Shown: piece by piece, positions 1 through 10,800 of the stretch
Layout: every line of letters begins with the position of its first letter
Position numbering within the stretch: the stretch's first letter is position 1
Source: Macrophomina tecta
Taxonomy: Eukaryota > Ascomycota > Dothideomycetes > Botryosphaeriales > Botryosphaeriaceae
Assembly (NCBI GenBank): GCA_024180945.1
Contig: JAKSGN010000043.1
Coordinates: forward strand, 1,302,001 to 1,366,000
Direction: 5' to 3'
DNA length: 64,000 nt
Made by a program: the position numbers and the translations under genes
Notes under the pieces: generated by a model
What the model was told of the DNA's origin: nothing
Seen by the model: only the letters and a program-made list of their open reading frames with translations
Databases searched by the model: none

Positions 1-333
1 AGGCTCCAGGAGGCCCCAGTCACATCGAGAAGCGTCTTCTGACATCACTAGGCTGGCGCTGGCCCTGCGCGCGGTGTTGCAGTGGGCTGTGGCGTAAGAC
101 TTCGGCGATGGTTCTGCCAGATTCCAGCACCTTCTTCCGTCCTGCACTTTTTACTTAAGTACCAACCGCCCGCAAACAACCATCCACACCTTTCCTTCAT
201 CAGAAAACATCTTGAATACACTCTCACGAAGGCTGAACGCTTTCCGATACCCGCTCCCGCAAACCTTCCTTATTCCCTTATCCTCCTTTGATACCCAACA
301 CCTAGATCCTCTCACACATTACCGCACATCACA
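1..333 (+). promoter_or_regulatory. Proximal upstream region and 5' UTR of hsp70
   Basis: No gene is visible here. The last 150 bp are pyrimidine-rich with CAAACAAC and CCTTTC tracts, typical of fungal promoter/5' UTR DNA before a highly expressed gene. GAA and TTC pieces occur near 30-40 and 114-150, but not as a clean array of alternating nGAAn units, so I do not call a heat-shock element. Confidence 0.5.
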
Positions 334-2396
334 ATGGCGCCCGCCGTCGGTATCGATTTGGGTACGACCTACTCGTGTGTCGGCATCTTCAGAGATGACC
401 GCATCGAGATCATCGCCAACGACCAGGGCAACCGCACCACGCCCTCGTTCGTCGCTTTCACTGGTAAGCATTTGCCAATCCTGCCATCAACCCGCAAGGC
501 TGTACGCTAACTTCTATACAGACACCGAGCGTCTGATCGGTGACTCCGCCAAGAACCAGGTCGCCATGAACCCCCACAACACCGTCTTCGACGCTAAGCG
601 TTTGATCGGCCGCAAGTTCGACGACCCCGAGGTCCAGGCGGATATGAAGCACTTCCCCTTCAAGGTCATTGAGAAGAGCGGCAAGCCCGTCATCCAGGTC
701 GAGTTCAAGGGCGAGGAGAAGACTTTCACTCCTGAGGAGATTTCCTCCATGGTCCTCACCAAGATGAGGGAGACTGCCGAGTCTTACCTCGGTGGCACCG
801 TCAACAACGCTGTCGTCACTGTCCCCGCCTACTTCAACGACTCCCAGCGTCAGGCCACCAAGGATGCCGGTCTCATTGCTGGCCTCAACGTCCTCCGTAT
901 CATCAACGAGCCCACCGCTGCTGCTATCGCCTACGGTCTTGACAAGAAGGCCACTGGCGAGCGCAACGTCCTGATCTTCGATCTTGGTGGTGGTACTTTC
1001 GATGTCTCGCTCCTGACTATCGAGGAGGGTATCTTCGAGGTCAAGTCCACCGCCGGTGACACTCACCTTGGTGGTGAGGACTTCGACAACCGCCTTGTTA
1101 ACCACTTCGTCAATGAATTCAAAAGGAAACATAAGAAAGTAGGCAGACACTTTTCCATTTTTAAAATTGCCGGCATATACTGACAATGACCAGGACCTTA
1201 CCACGAACGCTCGTGCCCTCCGCCGTCTCCGCACTGCCTGCGAGCGTGCCAAGCGCACCCTGTCCAGCTCTGCGCAGACCTCCATCGAGATCGATTCCCT
1301 GTTCGAGGGTATTGACTTCTACACCTCCATCACCCGTGCTCGTTTCGAGGAGCTCTGCCAGGACCTCTTCCGTTCCACCATGGAGCCCGTCGAGCGCGTC
1401 CTCCGTGATGCCAAGATCGACAAGTCCTCCGTCCACGAGATCGTCCTCGTTGGTGGCTCCACCCGTATCCCCAAGATCCAGAAGATGGTTTCCGACTTCT
1501 TCAACGGCAAGGAGCCCAACAAGTCCATCAACCCCGATGAGGCCGTTGCCTACGGTGCCGCCGTCCAGGCCGCTATCCTGTCCGGTGACACTTCCTCCAA
1601 GTCCACCAACGAGATTCTGCTTCTCGACGTCGCTCCTCTCTCTCTCGGTATCGAGACCGCTGGTGGTGTCATGACTCCTCTGATCAAGCGCAACACCACC
1701 ATTCCCACCAAGAAGTCCGAGGTCTTCTCGACCTTCAGTGACAACCAGCCCGGTGTCCTTATCCAGGTCTTCGAGGGTGAGCGTGCTCGCACCAAGGACA
1801 ACAACCTGCTCGGCAAGTTCGAGCTCACCGGCATTCCCCCGGCTCCCCGTGGTGTTCCCCAGATCGAGGTTACCTTCGACGTTGATGCCAACGGTATCAT
1901 GAACGTCTCCGCTCTCGAGAAGGGCACTGGCAAGACCAACAAGATCGTCATTACCAATGACAAGGGCCGTCTGTCCAAGGAGGAGATCGAGCGCATGCTT
2001 GCTGAGGCCGAGAAGTACAAGGCTGAGGATGAGGCTGAGGCTGCTCGTATCTCTGCCAAGAACGCTCTCGAGTCCTACGCCTACTCTCTCCGCAACACCC
2101 TCTCCGACCCCAAGGTCGACGAGAAGCTCGATGCTGGCGACAAGGAGAAGCTCAAGGCCGAGATCGACAAGGTCGTTGCCTGGTTGGACGACAGCCAGCA
2201 GGCCACGAAGGAAGAGTACGAGTCTCAGCAGAAGGAGCTCGAGGCTGTTGCCAACCCCATCATGATGAAGTTCTACGGTGCTGGTGGGGAGGGTGGCATG
2301 CCCGGCGGCCCTGGTGGCTTCCCTGGCGCTGGTGCCGCTCCCGGCGGTGCCGCTCCTGGCGGCGACGACGGCCCCACCGTCGAGGAGGTTGACTAA
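334..2396 (+). CDS. hsp70: Cytosolic Hsp70 chaperone (Ssa-type)
   Basis: This is an ATP-dependent chaperone that folds nascent and stress-damaged proteins in the cytosol and nucleus. I read three exons, 334-463, 522-1138 and 1194-2396, giving 649 aa, the usual length for the family. The product has the N-terminal phosphate loop IDLGTTYS, the [12 protein letters not shown] signature near residue 195, the [14 protein letters not shown] signature near 332, the interdomain linker DVAPLSL near 394, a Gly/Pro/Ala-rich tail, and a terminal EEVD that docks TPR co-chaperones. EEVD and the absence of a signal or transit peptide mark the cytosolic form. Intron 1 (58 nt, phase 1) follows codon 43 and intron 2 (55 nt, phase 0) follows codon 249; both are GT-AG. 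The ATG is at the family-conserved start. Codon use is strongly C-ending, as expected for a highly expressed gene. Only 333 bp of upstream DNA is in the window, so heat-shock elements cannot be judged. Confidence 0.97.
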
Positions 2397-2733
2397 ATTG
2401 GTGCGCCCACCTCTAGTATCCTCTTTTCTTCAGCATAGATTCCCATCTATGATGGCGGTTCGGAGTTTTTAGAGCCACTATAGGGTTTTGGGTTTGCATT
2501 GCTTGTGCTGGTTTTCTTTTCCTTTTTCATGAGATCATGATGGGCGGAAAAAGTATCTGCACATGGGATTGTAGTTAATGATCATTAAGCACTTAGATGG
2601 TGCTAAAATTCATTTCAAAGTTCAATACATACCTCGCCTCTAGCTTTGTGATTGAATGCCTCGGTAATGCTTTGCGTGGATGCCTTGAACCATGTTAGGG
2701 AACCAAAAAATTACCCTTGAAGTGATTTAGGCT

Positions 2734-2843
2734 ATGGGGAGTTGAAGCAGTCGTCCGGACGGAAATATTCCTTATCTTTAATAACGTTTACGTCCTTAAG
2801 GATAAGGAACATTTATATCCGGACGACTGCTTCAACTCCCCAT
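2734..2843. repeat. 110-bp near-perfect inverted repeat (hairpin or MITE-like)
   Basis: Two 53-nt arms, 2734-2786 and 2791-2843, are separated by a 4-nt loop. The outer 26 nt of each arm are exact reverse complements, and by hand count 46 of 53 positions pair, with some mismatches being G-U compatible. The symmetry stops abruptly at both ends. No target-site duplication longer than the self-complementary AT is evident. It could be a small foldback element, a MITE or a transcribed hairpin. Confidence 0.85.
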
Positions 2844-3261
2844 GGTGGGTATATCATGGTGGGATTGCTGTCGCTAGCCTCAACTTCCTCAAAGCCGGCG
2901 TAGCCATTATCTTCCAAGACGCGCCGCCCTCCCCCGCAGTCTATGGCAAGCTATGCTTCTACTCCCCCCGAGAGTGAGCATCAAATGACCATGTTGCGTT
3001 ACAAACGAGGGGCTCAATTCAGGTTGGAGGGTGCATCAAGGATAAAAAGTATCTCCTGGAGCATGACTTCGGGAATCATGCGAGTCATTGTAATCATTTG
3101 ACCGGCTATATGGGCAGAATCAACACTGTCGATTATGTCTGCGAGTGATGACTCACAATTAGTTAAAGAAGTATATAATACATAAAGTCTATAGCTCCAA
3201 TACTAGACTAAGGTATTTATGTGCAGAGAAGCTTTTAGGTATATCCCATTCCTGCTGCCAG

Positions 3262-3280
3262 AAAAAAAAAAAAAAAAAAA
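3262..3280. repeat. Poly(A) tract, 19 nt
   Basis: An uninterrupted run of A lies in the 3' intergenic region of hsp70 and emi1. It may be a simple homopolymer or the tail of an old retroposed sequence. No recognisable element body precedes it. Confidence 0.9.
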
Positions 3281-3401
3281 GGCCACAGCAGCTTTCTAAC
3301 GCCAATTCCGTGCATATGCCATGCGCCCTTATCTTCTTACAAAGCCTACTCTTCCTATAATTCCTCAAGGCCAGTATATCCCCCCTCTCTTAACCGCCCG
3401 G

Positions 3402-4037
3402 CTACTGCTCCTGTTGCTGCCTTCGCCTCTTCGGCAATCCCGGTATCTCAACCTCATCCGGATCCTTACTGAAAGGATTCCGCAACTCCTCGCCGGGCTT
3501 CCGCTCCGCCCACACGTCTTCGCTGCTAGGGCCTTTCCGGTATTTCGCTTCCTTTTGCCGGTAGTGCTCCGAGATGAGTTTGGCCTTCTCGGCATCGCCG
3601 TAGGATTTAATGCGCATGCAGAACCAGAAGTCGGCCCAGTTGTCGGAGCACGAGCGCAGTGTACCATAGCGGTAGACGTTCATGAATTGGCCGCCGAGGG
3701 ATTGGCAGTAGAAGGCTTCGTCGAAGGCTTGGCGGCAGTTCATGGTTGTGGGGAAGATGGAGGGAGGCTGTGGTTGTGCGGGTTGTGTTTGTGCGGGTTG
3801 CGTGGTAGAGACATCTTTCGGGGTGGCGGAGGTATTGGGCTCGACGGAGGCTTGGAGTTCGGAGAGGAAGGCCTTGAGGTCGGCGTCGGCCTGCTCGTTG
3901 CGGGAGAGAGTCTTGGGGGCGTCGGCCACGTCGTGCGGGCTTGCGGGCGGTTGCGAGGACGTAGGAATGGGGTCGGGTGTGGGGTCAGAGGGATTGGTGA
4001 CGGGTGATTGCGGGTCGGAGCGCCACCACCAGCCCAT
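3402..4037 (-). CDS. emi1: Emi1-like twin-CX9C protein (DUF3128)
   Basis: A single-exon 211-aa protein of the early meiotic induction protein 1 / DUF3128 family. The N-terminal half (to about residue 95) is Pro/Ser/Thr/Gln-rich and probably disordered. The conserved core carries two exact CX9C motifs, Cys101/Cys111 and Cys130/Cys140, a coiled-coil-helix-coiled-coil-helix pattern typical of Mia40-oxidised proteins of the mitochondrial intermembrane space. The C-terminus is basic and Gln-rich. In yeast, Emi1 is linked to early meiotic gene induction and respiratory fitness. Intermembrane-space location here is inferred from the cysteine pattern. The start at 4037 gives MGWWWRS, a common N-terminus in this fungal family. 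The gene is divergent from vps13 and convergent with hsp70. Confidence 0.88.
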   Translation of the reverse strand: MGWWWRSDPQSPVTNPSDPTPDPIPTSSQPPASPHDVADAPKTLSRNEQADADLKAFLSELQASVEPNTSATPKDVSTTQPAQTQPAQPQPPSIFPTTMNCRQAFDEAFYCQSLGGQFMNVYRYGTLRSCSDNWADFWFCMRIKSYGDAEKAKLISEHYRQKEAKYRKGPSSEDVWAERKPGEELRNPFSKDPDEVEIPGLPKRRRQQQEQ

Positions 4038-4838
4038 TGTGCTCTGTGGGAAGGAGAGAGTCGGCGTGGAGTGGTGTTGGATGGACCGGAGGCCGGATGC
4101 GGGCGACGAAGGATCTTGTGGTGTGAGACAGTTCGGGGCAATTCGCGGTAAGGATGCGCTAAGATGCGGTGTATACGATTGCGGCAGGTATTCTTTTGCG
4201 CAGACCTACGTCGGAGGGCGTCCGAGGTGTGTGAGCTTTGGGAATGGTGAGCTACATTAGAGTTGGAGAGGCTCGCGCAAATTTCATTGGCTGAGAGTCC
4301 ACGACAGCGCAGCAAGAAAATCACGTGCAGCCAACACACCAGCGCGGAATGGCGCGCTGCCACGAAGAAAGGATCGACGTCATCCTTGACGAGCGAGCAG
4401 GATGGAAGGGCAAGCCACAAAGGCGAGCGCGTGCAACAGTCGTTGCGTGTCTCGAGTGCGCCAGCCTTCTCTTCTGTCCTCACTTCTCTCTCCCGCCTCC
4501 CACCCTCCTGCCCTCTTTTTATTGTGGGTTCGTCGCGTATTCCCTCCGATTACGCTCCCCGCACTTGACCGGCGGGCCCTGGCAGCTTCCAGTAACTGGC
4601 GCGCGCCGCGAGAGAGTCGGTGTCAGTGGGGTGCTTTCCAAACAACAACTTTCCCTCCGCCACACCACCAGATCCTCCAACGCTTTCGAGCCACCTAACG
4701 ACGTCACGTCTGCCTGATTGATACCCTTTCTGCTTATGGATTGATGATAGAACGCCTTTCTACTTCACCAAAAAAAAATACCCTACGAATCCTGTACTAT
4801 ACACCCCCCGGCCCGGGTAACGGCCACCTGCCGCCGCC
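4038..4838. promoter_or_regulatory. Divergent promoter region of emi1 and vps13
   Basis: This 0.8-kb stretch separates two genes transcribed outward, so it should carry both promoters. It has pyrimidine-rich tracts near 4460-4520 and an A-rich run near 4769 just before the vps13 start. Open frames here lack codon structure or family resemblance. Confidence 0.55.
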
Positions 4839-7800
4839 ATGCTTGAGGGCATCGTCGCCAATCTGCTCAATCGCTTCCTGGGCATGTATGTCCAGAACTT
4901 CGATCCGAAACAATTGAACGTCGGCATTTGGTCCGGAGATGTCAAGCTGCGCGATCTCGAGCTTCGCCGGGAAGCCCTCGACCAGCTGCACCTTCCGCTC
5001 AACGTGGTCCAAGGCCACCTCGGCTCGCTCACACTGTCCATTCCCTGGTCGAACCTAAGAGGCAAGCCTGTGCGGGTCAGCATCGAGGATGTTCTTCTGC
5101 TGGCTGCGCCCAGGGAGGACGCCGAGTACGACCCGGACGAGGAAGAACGGCGCGAACACACGGTCAAGATGGAGAAGCTGGACAGCGCCGAGCTGATCAA
5201 GGAGCGTAACACCGAGGGCATGTCCCAGGAGGAGCAGCAAAAGAACCAGAGCTTCACTGCAAGCTTGGTTACGGCTATCGTGGACAACGTCCAGGTCAGC
5301 GTCAAGAACGTGCACATCCGCTATGAAGATTCCCTCTCCGACCCCGGCCACCCCTTCGCTCTCGGTATCACCCTCGACGAGCTCAGCGCTGTCAGCACCG
5401 ATGAGAATTGGAAGCCGACCTTCATCCAAAGCGCCTCCGCGGCGGCCCACAAGCTTGCCACTCTCGGCTCTTTGGCGGTATACTGGGACACGGACTCGAA
5501 ACTGCTCAGTTCGGGCAAGGGCTCATCGCAAGAAGCCCTAGCTCACGCTGAGTTCGTGGAGAAGCTGCGCAGCATGATCGTAAAGGGCGACAGCTCGTCA
5601 ATCGCTGAGCATCAGTTCATCCTCAAGCCCGTCAGCGGCAGAGCTGGTCTCGAGATGGACAAGACGGGCAAGGCTGATCGTCCCAAGATCAAGGCCAGGT
5701 TGCTCTTTGACGAGCTCGGTTTTGTCATTGACGAGGACCAGTACCGTGATGCCCTGATGTTAGTAGATCTCTTCCACTACTTCATTAGACACCAGGAGTA
5801 CAAAAAGTTGCAGCCAAAGAGCAGGCCCAAGGAAGACCCCAGGGCATGGCTCGAGTTTGCTGGCAAGGCAGTACTCGACAAGATCCACGAGCGGAACCGG
5901 AAATGGTCCTGGGATTACTTCAGGGAGAGGCGAGATGACCGGAAGCGGTACATCGAACTCTTCAAGAAGAAGAAGAAGGAGGAGCAGTTGTCGCAAGAGG
6001 AGGCCAAGGAGATGGACCAGCTGGAGCACAAGCTCTCCTACGAAGACTTGCGTTTCTGGCGTTCTCTCGCTCGCAACCAGCTCCGCAAGGAGAACGTGGG
6101 CGTGAAGAAGCCAGCTCAGAAGCAATCCTGGTCTTCCTGGATCTGGGGAGGCGGCCAAGAAGACACTTCAGATGACAGTCAAATGTCCGAACAGCAACGG
6201 AAGGAACTGTACGAGGCTATTGACTGGGACGAAAAGAAACAAATCACCGAGGCTGTGGACATACCACGTGAGTACGTAAAGATGCAGGTCGAGATGAGCC
6301 TTCGAACCGGTAGCTTCACACTCAAGCGTGATCCGCACGGCAAAGCCACTGAAATCCTTCGATTGCTGTTTGATTCCTTCAGCACCAAGGTCCTTCAACG
6401 CACCGATTCCATGCTCGCTGAGCTTAGCCTCGATGGCATGCGGTTGTATGACGGCACCACTGAAGGCAGTCTCTTCCCACAAATCATCACGATCAAGGAT
6501 GCGCCACCAGTGCCCGACGACAAGCGCATCGAAGAGCTCAACGATGACGGCACTTCTCAAGATGGCGAGGAGAAGGAAGAAGGTGCTGATCCGTTCTTCC
6601 AGCTTGCTTTCGAGAACAATCCTCTTGATGGCAGCGCCGACACTGCTCTCACAGTCAAGTTGAAGGGCATGGAAGTCGTCTACAACCCTAGATTTGTCGT
6701 TGAGGTAGCCAAGTTCTTCAAGCCACCGGAAAGTCGCATGGAATCTATCGGTGCGCTCATGGAGACTGCCGGCGCCACCGTGGAAGGTCTTCGTCAGCAG
6801 ACCCGTGCTGGTCTGGAGTTCGCTTTGGAAGAGCACAAGACCATCAACGCACAGCTCGACCTGCAGGCTCCTCTCATCATCATTCCTGATTCTGTCACTC
6901 ATAAGAGTAGCATCTGCCTCATCTTGGATGCTGGTCACGCCAAGGTCAGCAGTGAGCTGATTGACAAGGATACTCTGAAGGAGATTCAATCAAAGCAGAA
7001 GGGCCAGTTCTCTGCGGATGACCTGAAGCGACTACAAGGCCTGATGTATGACAAGTTCCTTCTCAAGCTCGACTCTACTCAAGTCCTCATCGGCCCATCG
7101 ATAGAGGAGACCAAGGCAGCACTGGTAGATGTGGACGGCCCGAAGAATTTGCACCTCATTGATCGAATTAATGTCGATTTCACCATTGAGACATGCATTG
7201 TACCGAAAGCTTCCGACCTTACCAAGTTCCGCATCTCCGGCAACCTGCCAGTGCTACACGCTTCAGTGTCAGACGCGAAGTACAAGAATCTCATGAAATT
7301 GATAGAGGTTGCGATACCGAAGTTCGAGGACCCACCCACACAGGACAAACAAGTGGTACAGGGTGCCAGTGGGCCTTCGAACCTGAAGCCAGTTGACAAC
7401 ACCACCGGCGATCAGCTCACAAAGACAAGATCAAGATCGTTCCAGTTCTCTGCGCAACAACGGGAGCTCGTGATGTCGGATGCAGGCAGTGAAGTGGATG
7501 ATGCGGAGTTCCAGGACGCAGACGACGGAAGCAAGTCTGATGTGTCTGTCCACCAGCGAAACTTTGAGTTCAAGTTTACCGTTGACAAGCTTCAAGGTTC
7601 TCTGTACCGTTCCGACCCGGAGGGTAAGAAGCCTGACCAGCTCCTCGTTGAACTTATTGCAGAACACTTCTACCTTGAGTTTTACCAGAGGCCGTTCGAC
7701 ATGGCAGCAGATGTTCGTTTGAAGACACTTGCGGTCGTGGATCACGTTGACGAAAATCCGCTGCCGGAGTTCAAGAATTTGATCTCTTCAGAAGATGGTG

Positions 7801-10800
7801 GCGACAAGGATCTCTTCCAGCTCAAGTTTGTCAAGGTCAACAAGGATTCGCCCGAATTCATGTCCAAGTACGAGGGCATTGCAACGAACCTGGATGTCCA
7901 CGTCTCTACGATCAACTTGATCGTGACTCGGAAGACTTTGTTGACGTTACTGGACTTCGTACTCATAACCTTCGCCAGCCCAGACCAACCCAAGGACAAT
8001 GACAAGCAGAAAAAGATCGAGGACGATCCGGAGGACGAAGAAGAAATTGCAGTACCGGCTGCTAAGCCTGATCCTGACAAGATACGGATCAGGGCCGAAC
8101 TCAAGGGAATTTCAGTCATTCTGAACAACGACGGCATCCGCCTCGCTACTTTGAGCCTTAGCACCGCCGATGTTGGAGTTTTCTTGATGGGTAAGACCAT
8201 GAGAGTGGGAGGCAAGCTGGGTAGCCTGTCTTTGGTGGACGATGTCAACCAAGGCGTCTCCAAGGAATCTTCCTTGCGTCAACTTGTCACTATTGAGGGC
8301 GACGAGTTGCTGGACTTCGCGTACGAGACCTTTGACTCGGATTCAAAAGCTTACCCTGGCTACGACACATCCATATTCCTCCGTTCTGGCTCGCTGAAGG
8401 TTAACTTTGTCACTGAGCCTTTCAGGAAGATCATGGACTTTGGTGTCAAGTTCGGCAAGATGCAAGCTATCTTCAATGCCGCGCGCCAAGCGGCTGCGGA
8501 GCAGGCAAGCCAGGTTCAAGAGCGTGCCAACAAGATGCATTTTGACATACTAATTCGCACTCCCATCGTGGTCTTCCCTCGCATGGTTGTGCCTGAAGGC
8601 CAGGCCGAGCGTGACCGTCTTACCGCACACTTGGGAGAGATTTACGCCAACAACAAGTTTGTGCCTCTTGACGACTCCAAGAATGCAGACACTGCAAATA
8701 AATTGTCTGCAGGCCTTCGCAACATTCGCCTGACCTCATTCTTCCACTACGAAGAGGACAAGTCGGAGGAGCTGGAGCTTATCGACAAGGTCGACCTTGG
8801 CTTTGATGTGACGTACGTTGAGCACAAGCCTGAGTACAAGCGTCCGGACCTCGAGATTGAAGGCTCCATGTCCAACATCAACCTCAGACTTACACAGGAG
8901 CAAATGAGGTTCATGCTGGAGCTATCGAGGTCCATCCCACAAGCATTTGCCACAGATCCCGAAGCCGCCATAGACGAGGAGGTCCAAAAGCAAGTGCCTG
9001 ACTCTACGCTGAAGCGCGCCAACACCATGAAAGATAGGGAGCCTGAGCCCAAGGACAACAAGCAGGTCGTTGCAAGTCAAGGTCCCGAACTTGGCGGTCG
9101 CGAGGAGACATGGACTAAGCTCGATCTTGTCTTCAAGGTCGGTACCATTGGCCTTGAGCTCATCAACGCCAAAGAGACCGAGCCTGTGGGCGACATTGAT
9201 GCTGCTAGCTTGTCCAAGTTTTCCTTGAATGAGACTAGTGTCAAGCTTCGAATGCTCAGCGATGGCTCCTTGGAGTCTGAGCTTCTCATTCAATCTTTCA
9301 CTATTCGTGACAGCCGGACTCGTGGGACGAACAAGTTCCGTAAGGTCATGTCGTTGATTAACAACGACGTGAAGCAGCAGTTCATGGCCAGTGTCTCCAT
9401 CTCTGGAGGCAAAGAGCGCCACATGATCGTCCTCCTGACCATCGACAGTCCACGTGTTATCCTCGCTCTGGACTACCTTTTCGCCATTCAGGGCTTCGTC
9501 AACGCTGGACTCGCTGTTAGTGAACCTATCGAAATCGAAAGCGAAGATGAAGACGCTGCTACCGAAGACTTGGAGAACTCGACCAGCGACGTTTCGAGCG
9601 CTCTCACCAGACCAAGCCCACAGACTCCACAGGAAAAGAAGCCGGAAGAGGAATCCACCATGGAGATGTCCTTCCGCGTCAACGTCGTGGAAGCACAGGC
9701 CGTGCTAATTGCGAACCCTGCCATGACCAACTCGGAAGCTATCGTCCTGGGTACGAAGCAGATTCTTGTATCCAAGCAGCATGCCATGACTCTGCAAGTG
9801 GACAGAGTTGGCATGTTCCTCTGCCGCATGGACCAGTGGGAAACTACGAGATTGCGCATCCTGGATGACTTTAGTATTCAAACTTCTCTTGACATGCGCT
9901 CGCAAGGTCAGCAGTCTTCCATCACCAGCATCCACGTCGACATTGAACCTCTTGTGCTCCGTGTGTCGCTTCGCGATATCATGCTGGCCATGCAGATCTT
10001 CAACAAGGCATCTGCTATGAATGACGGTGATGACACCAAGCTCCAAGGCCAGGAGCCAAAGAAGATCCAGGAAGTCAAGAGCATATCTAAGAGCACGAAG
10101 ACCAAATCTACTGTCGGCGCTTCCACCAAGAATAAGCAAACTGCAAAGACGGTCTCAACCCACCGCTCTGGTGCGGACAAGCAGGCTGTTAAGCCGCAGC
10201 AGTCAGCAGTGATCAAGAGGGAGGAAATGAAGATCCAGATGCAAGGTATCCGTGTTGTTATCATCGGTGACAAGCACGAACTACCAATGCTCGACTGGAG
10301 TGTGAAGAAGTTCGATATTGACGTGCGTGATTGGTCTGGCCCTATGGTCGCCGACACCGGTATCGAGACTTTCTTCAACATCTACAACTTCTCCAAGTCA
10401 GCTTGGGAACCGCTCATTGAGCCCTGGCAGCTCGGCTTCCACATGTCGAAGGAGCAGAACCCTGACAAGCTCGCCGTTGAGCTTTACTCCAGAAAATCTC
10501 TTGACCTCACAGTCACCGCTGCCACCATTGCCTTGGCCTCCAAGTCGGCGGATTTCTTGTCGAGCGATGAGGATGTGCTTTCGAAACCGCGCGGGACTGA
10601 TGCGCCATACCGCATTCGCAACTACACCGGCTTTGACCTGAACGTGTGGGCCGTCAGCGACACCACCGAAGATGGTTCGGCTGCGAAATTGACGGATGGG
10701 GATGAGGCCCCATGGAGATTCGAGGATCCGACGACAACCCGAGAGACGCTTGCGCCTGAGGGTGCAACCGGCATTGTCGGCATTAAGCTGGAAGGCAGCG

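Larger units (their letters stand above)
2397..3401. other. Intergenic region between convergent hsp70 and emi1
   Basis: This holds the 3' UTRs of two convergent genes, the 110-bp hairpin at 2734-2843 and a 19-nt poly(A) run at 3262-3280. A frame without ATG stays open from about 2726 to the stop at 2975-2977 and runs through the hairpin. I recognise no family in it, so it may be a relic or chance. Confidence 0.6.

Noticed and set aside
458..1285. 275-codon open frame antisense to hsp70
   Set aside because: It covers the strongly conserved Hsp70 exons and introns on the other strand. Long antisense frames are a known by-product of Hsp70 codon bias, and it has no family motif.
2820..2870. CCATGGTGGG stretch resembling part of fungal 5S rRNA
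   Set aside because: Only about 10 nt match. The rest of a 5S gene is absent and the site is part of the hairpin edge.
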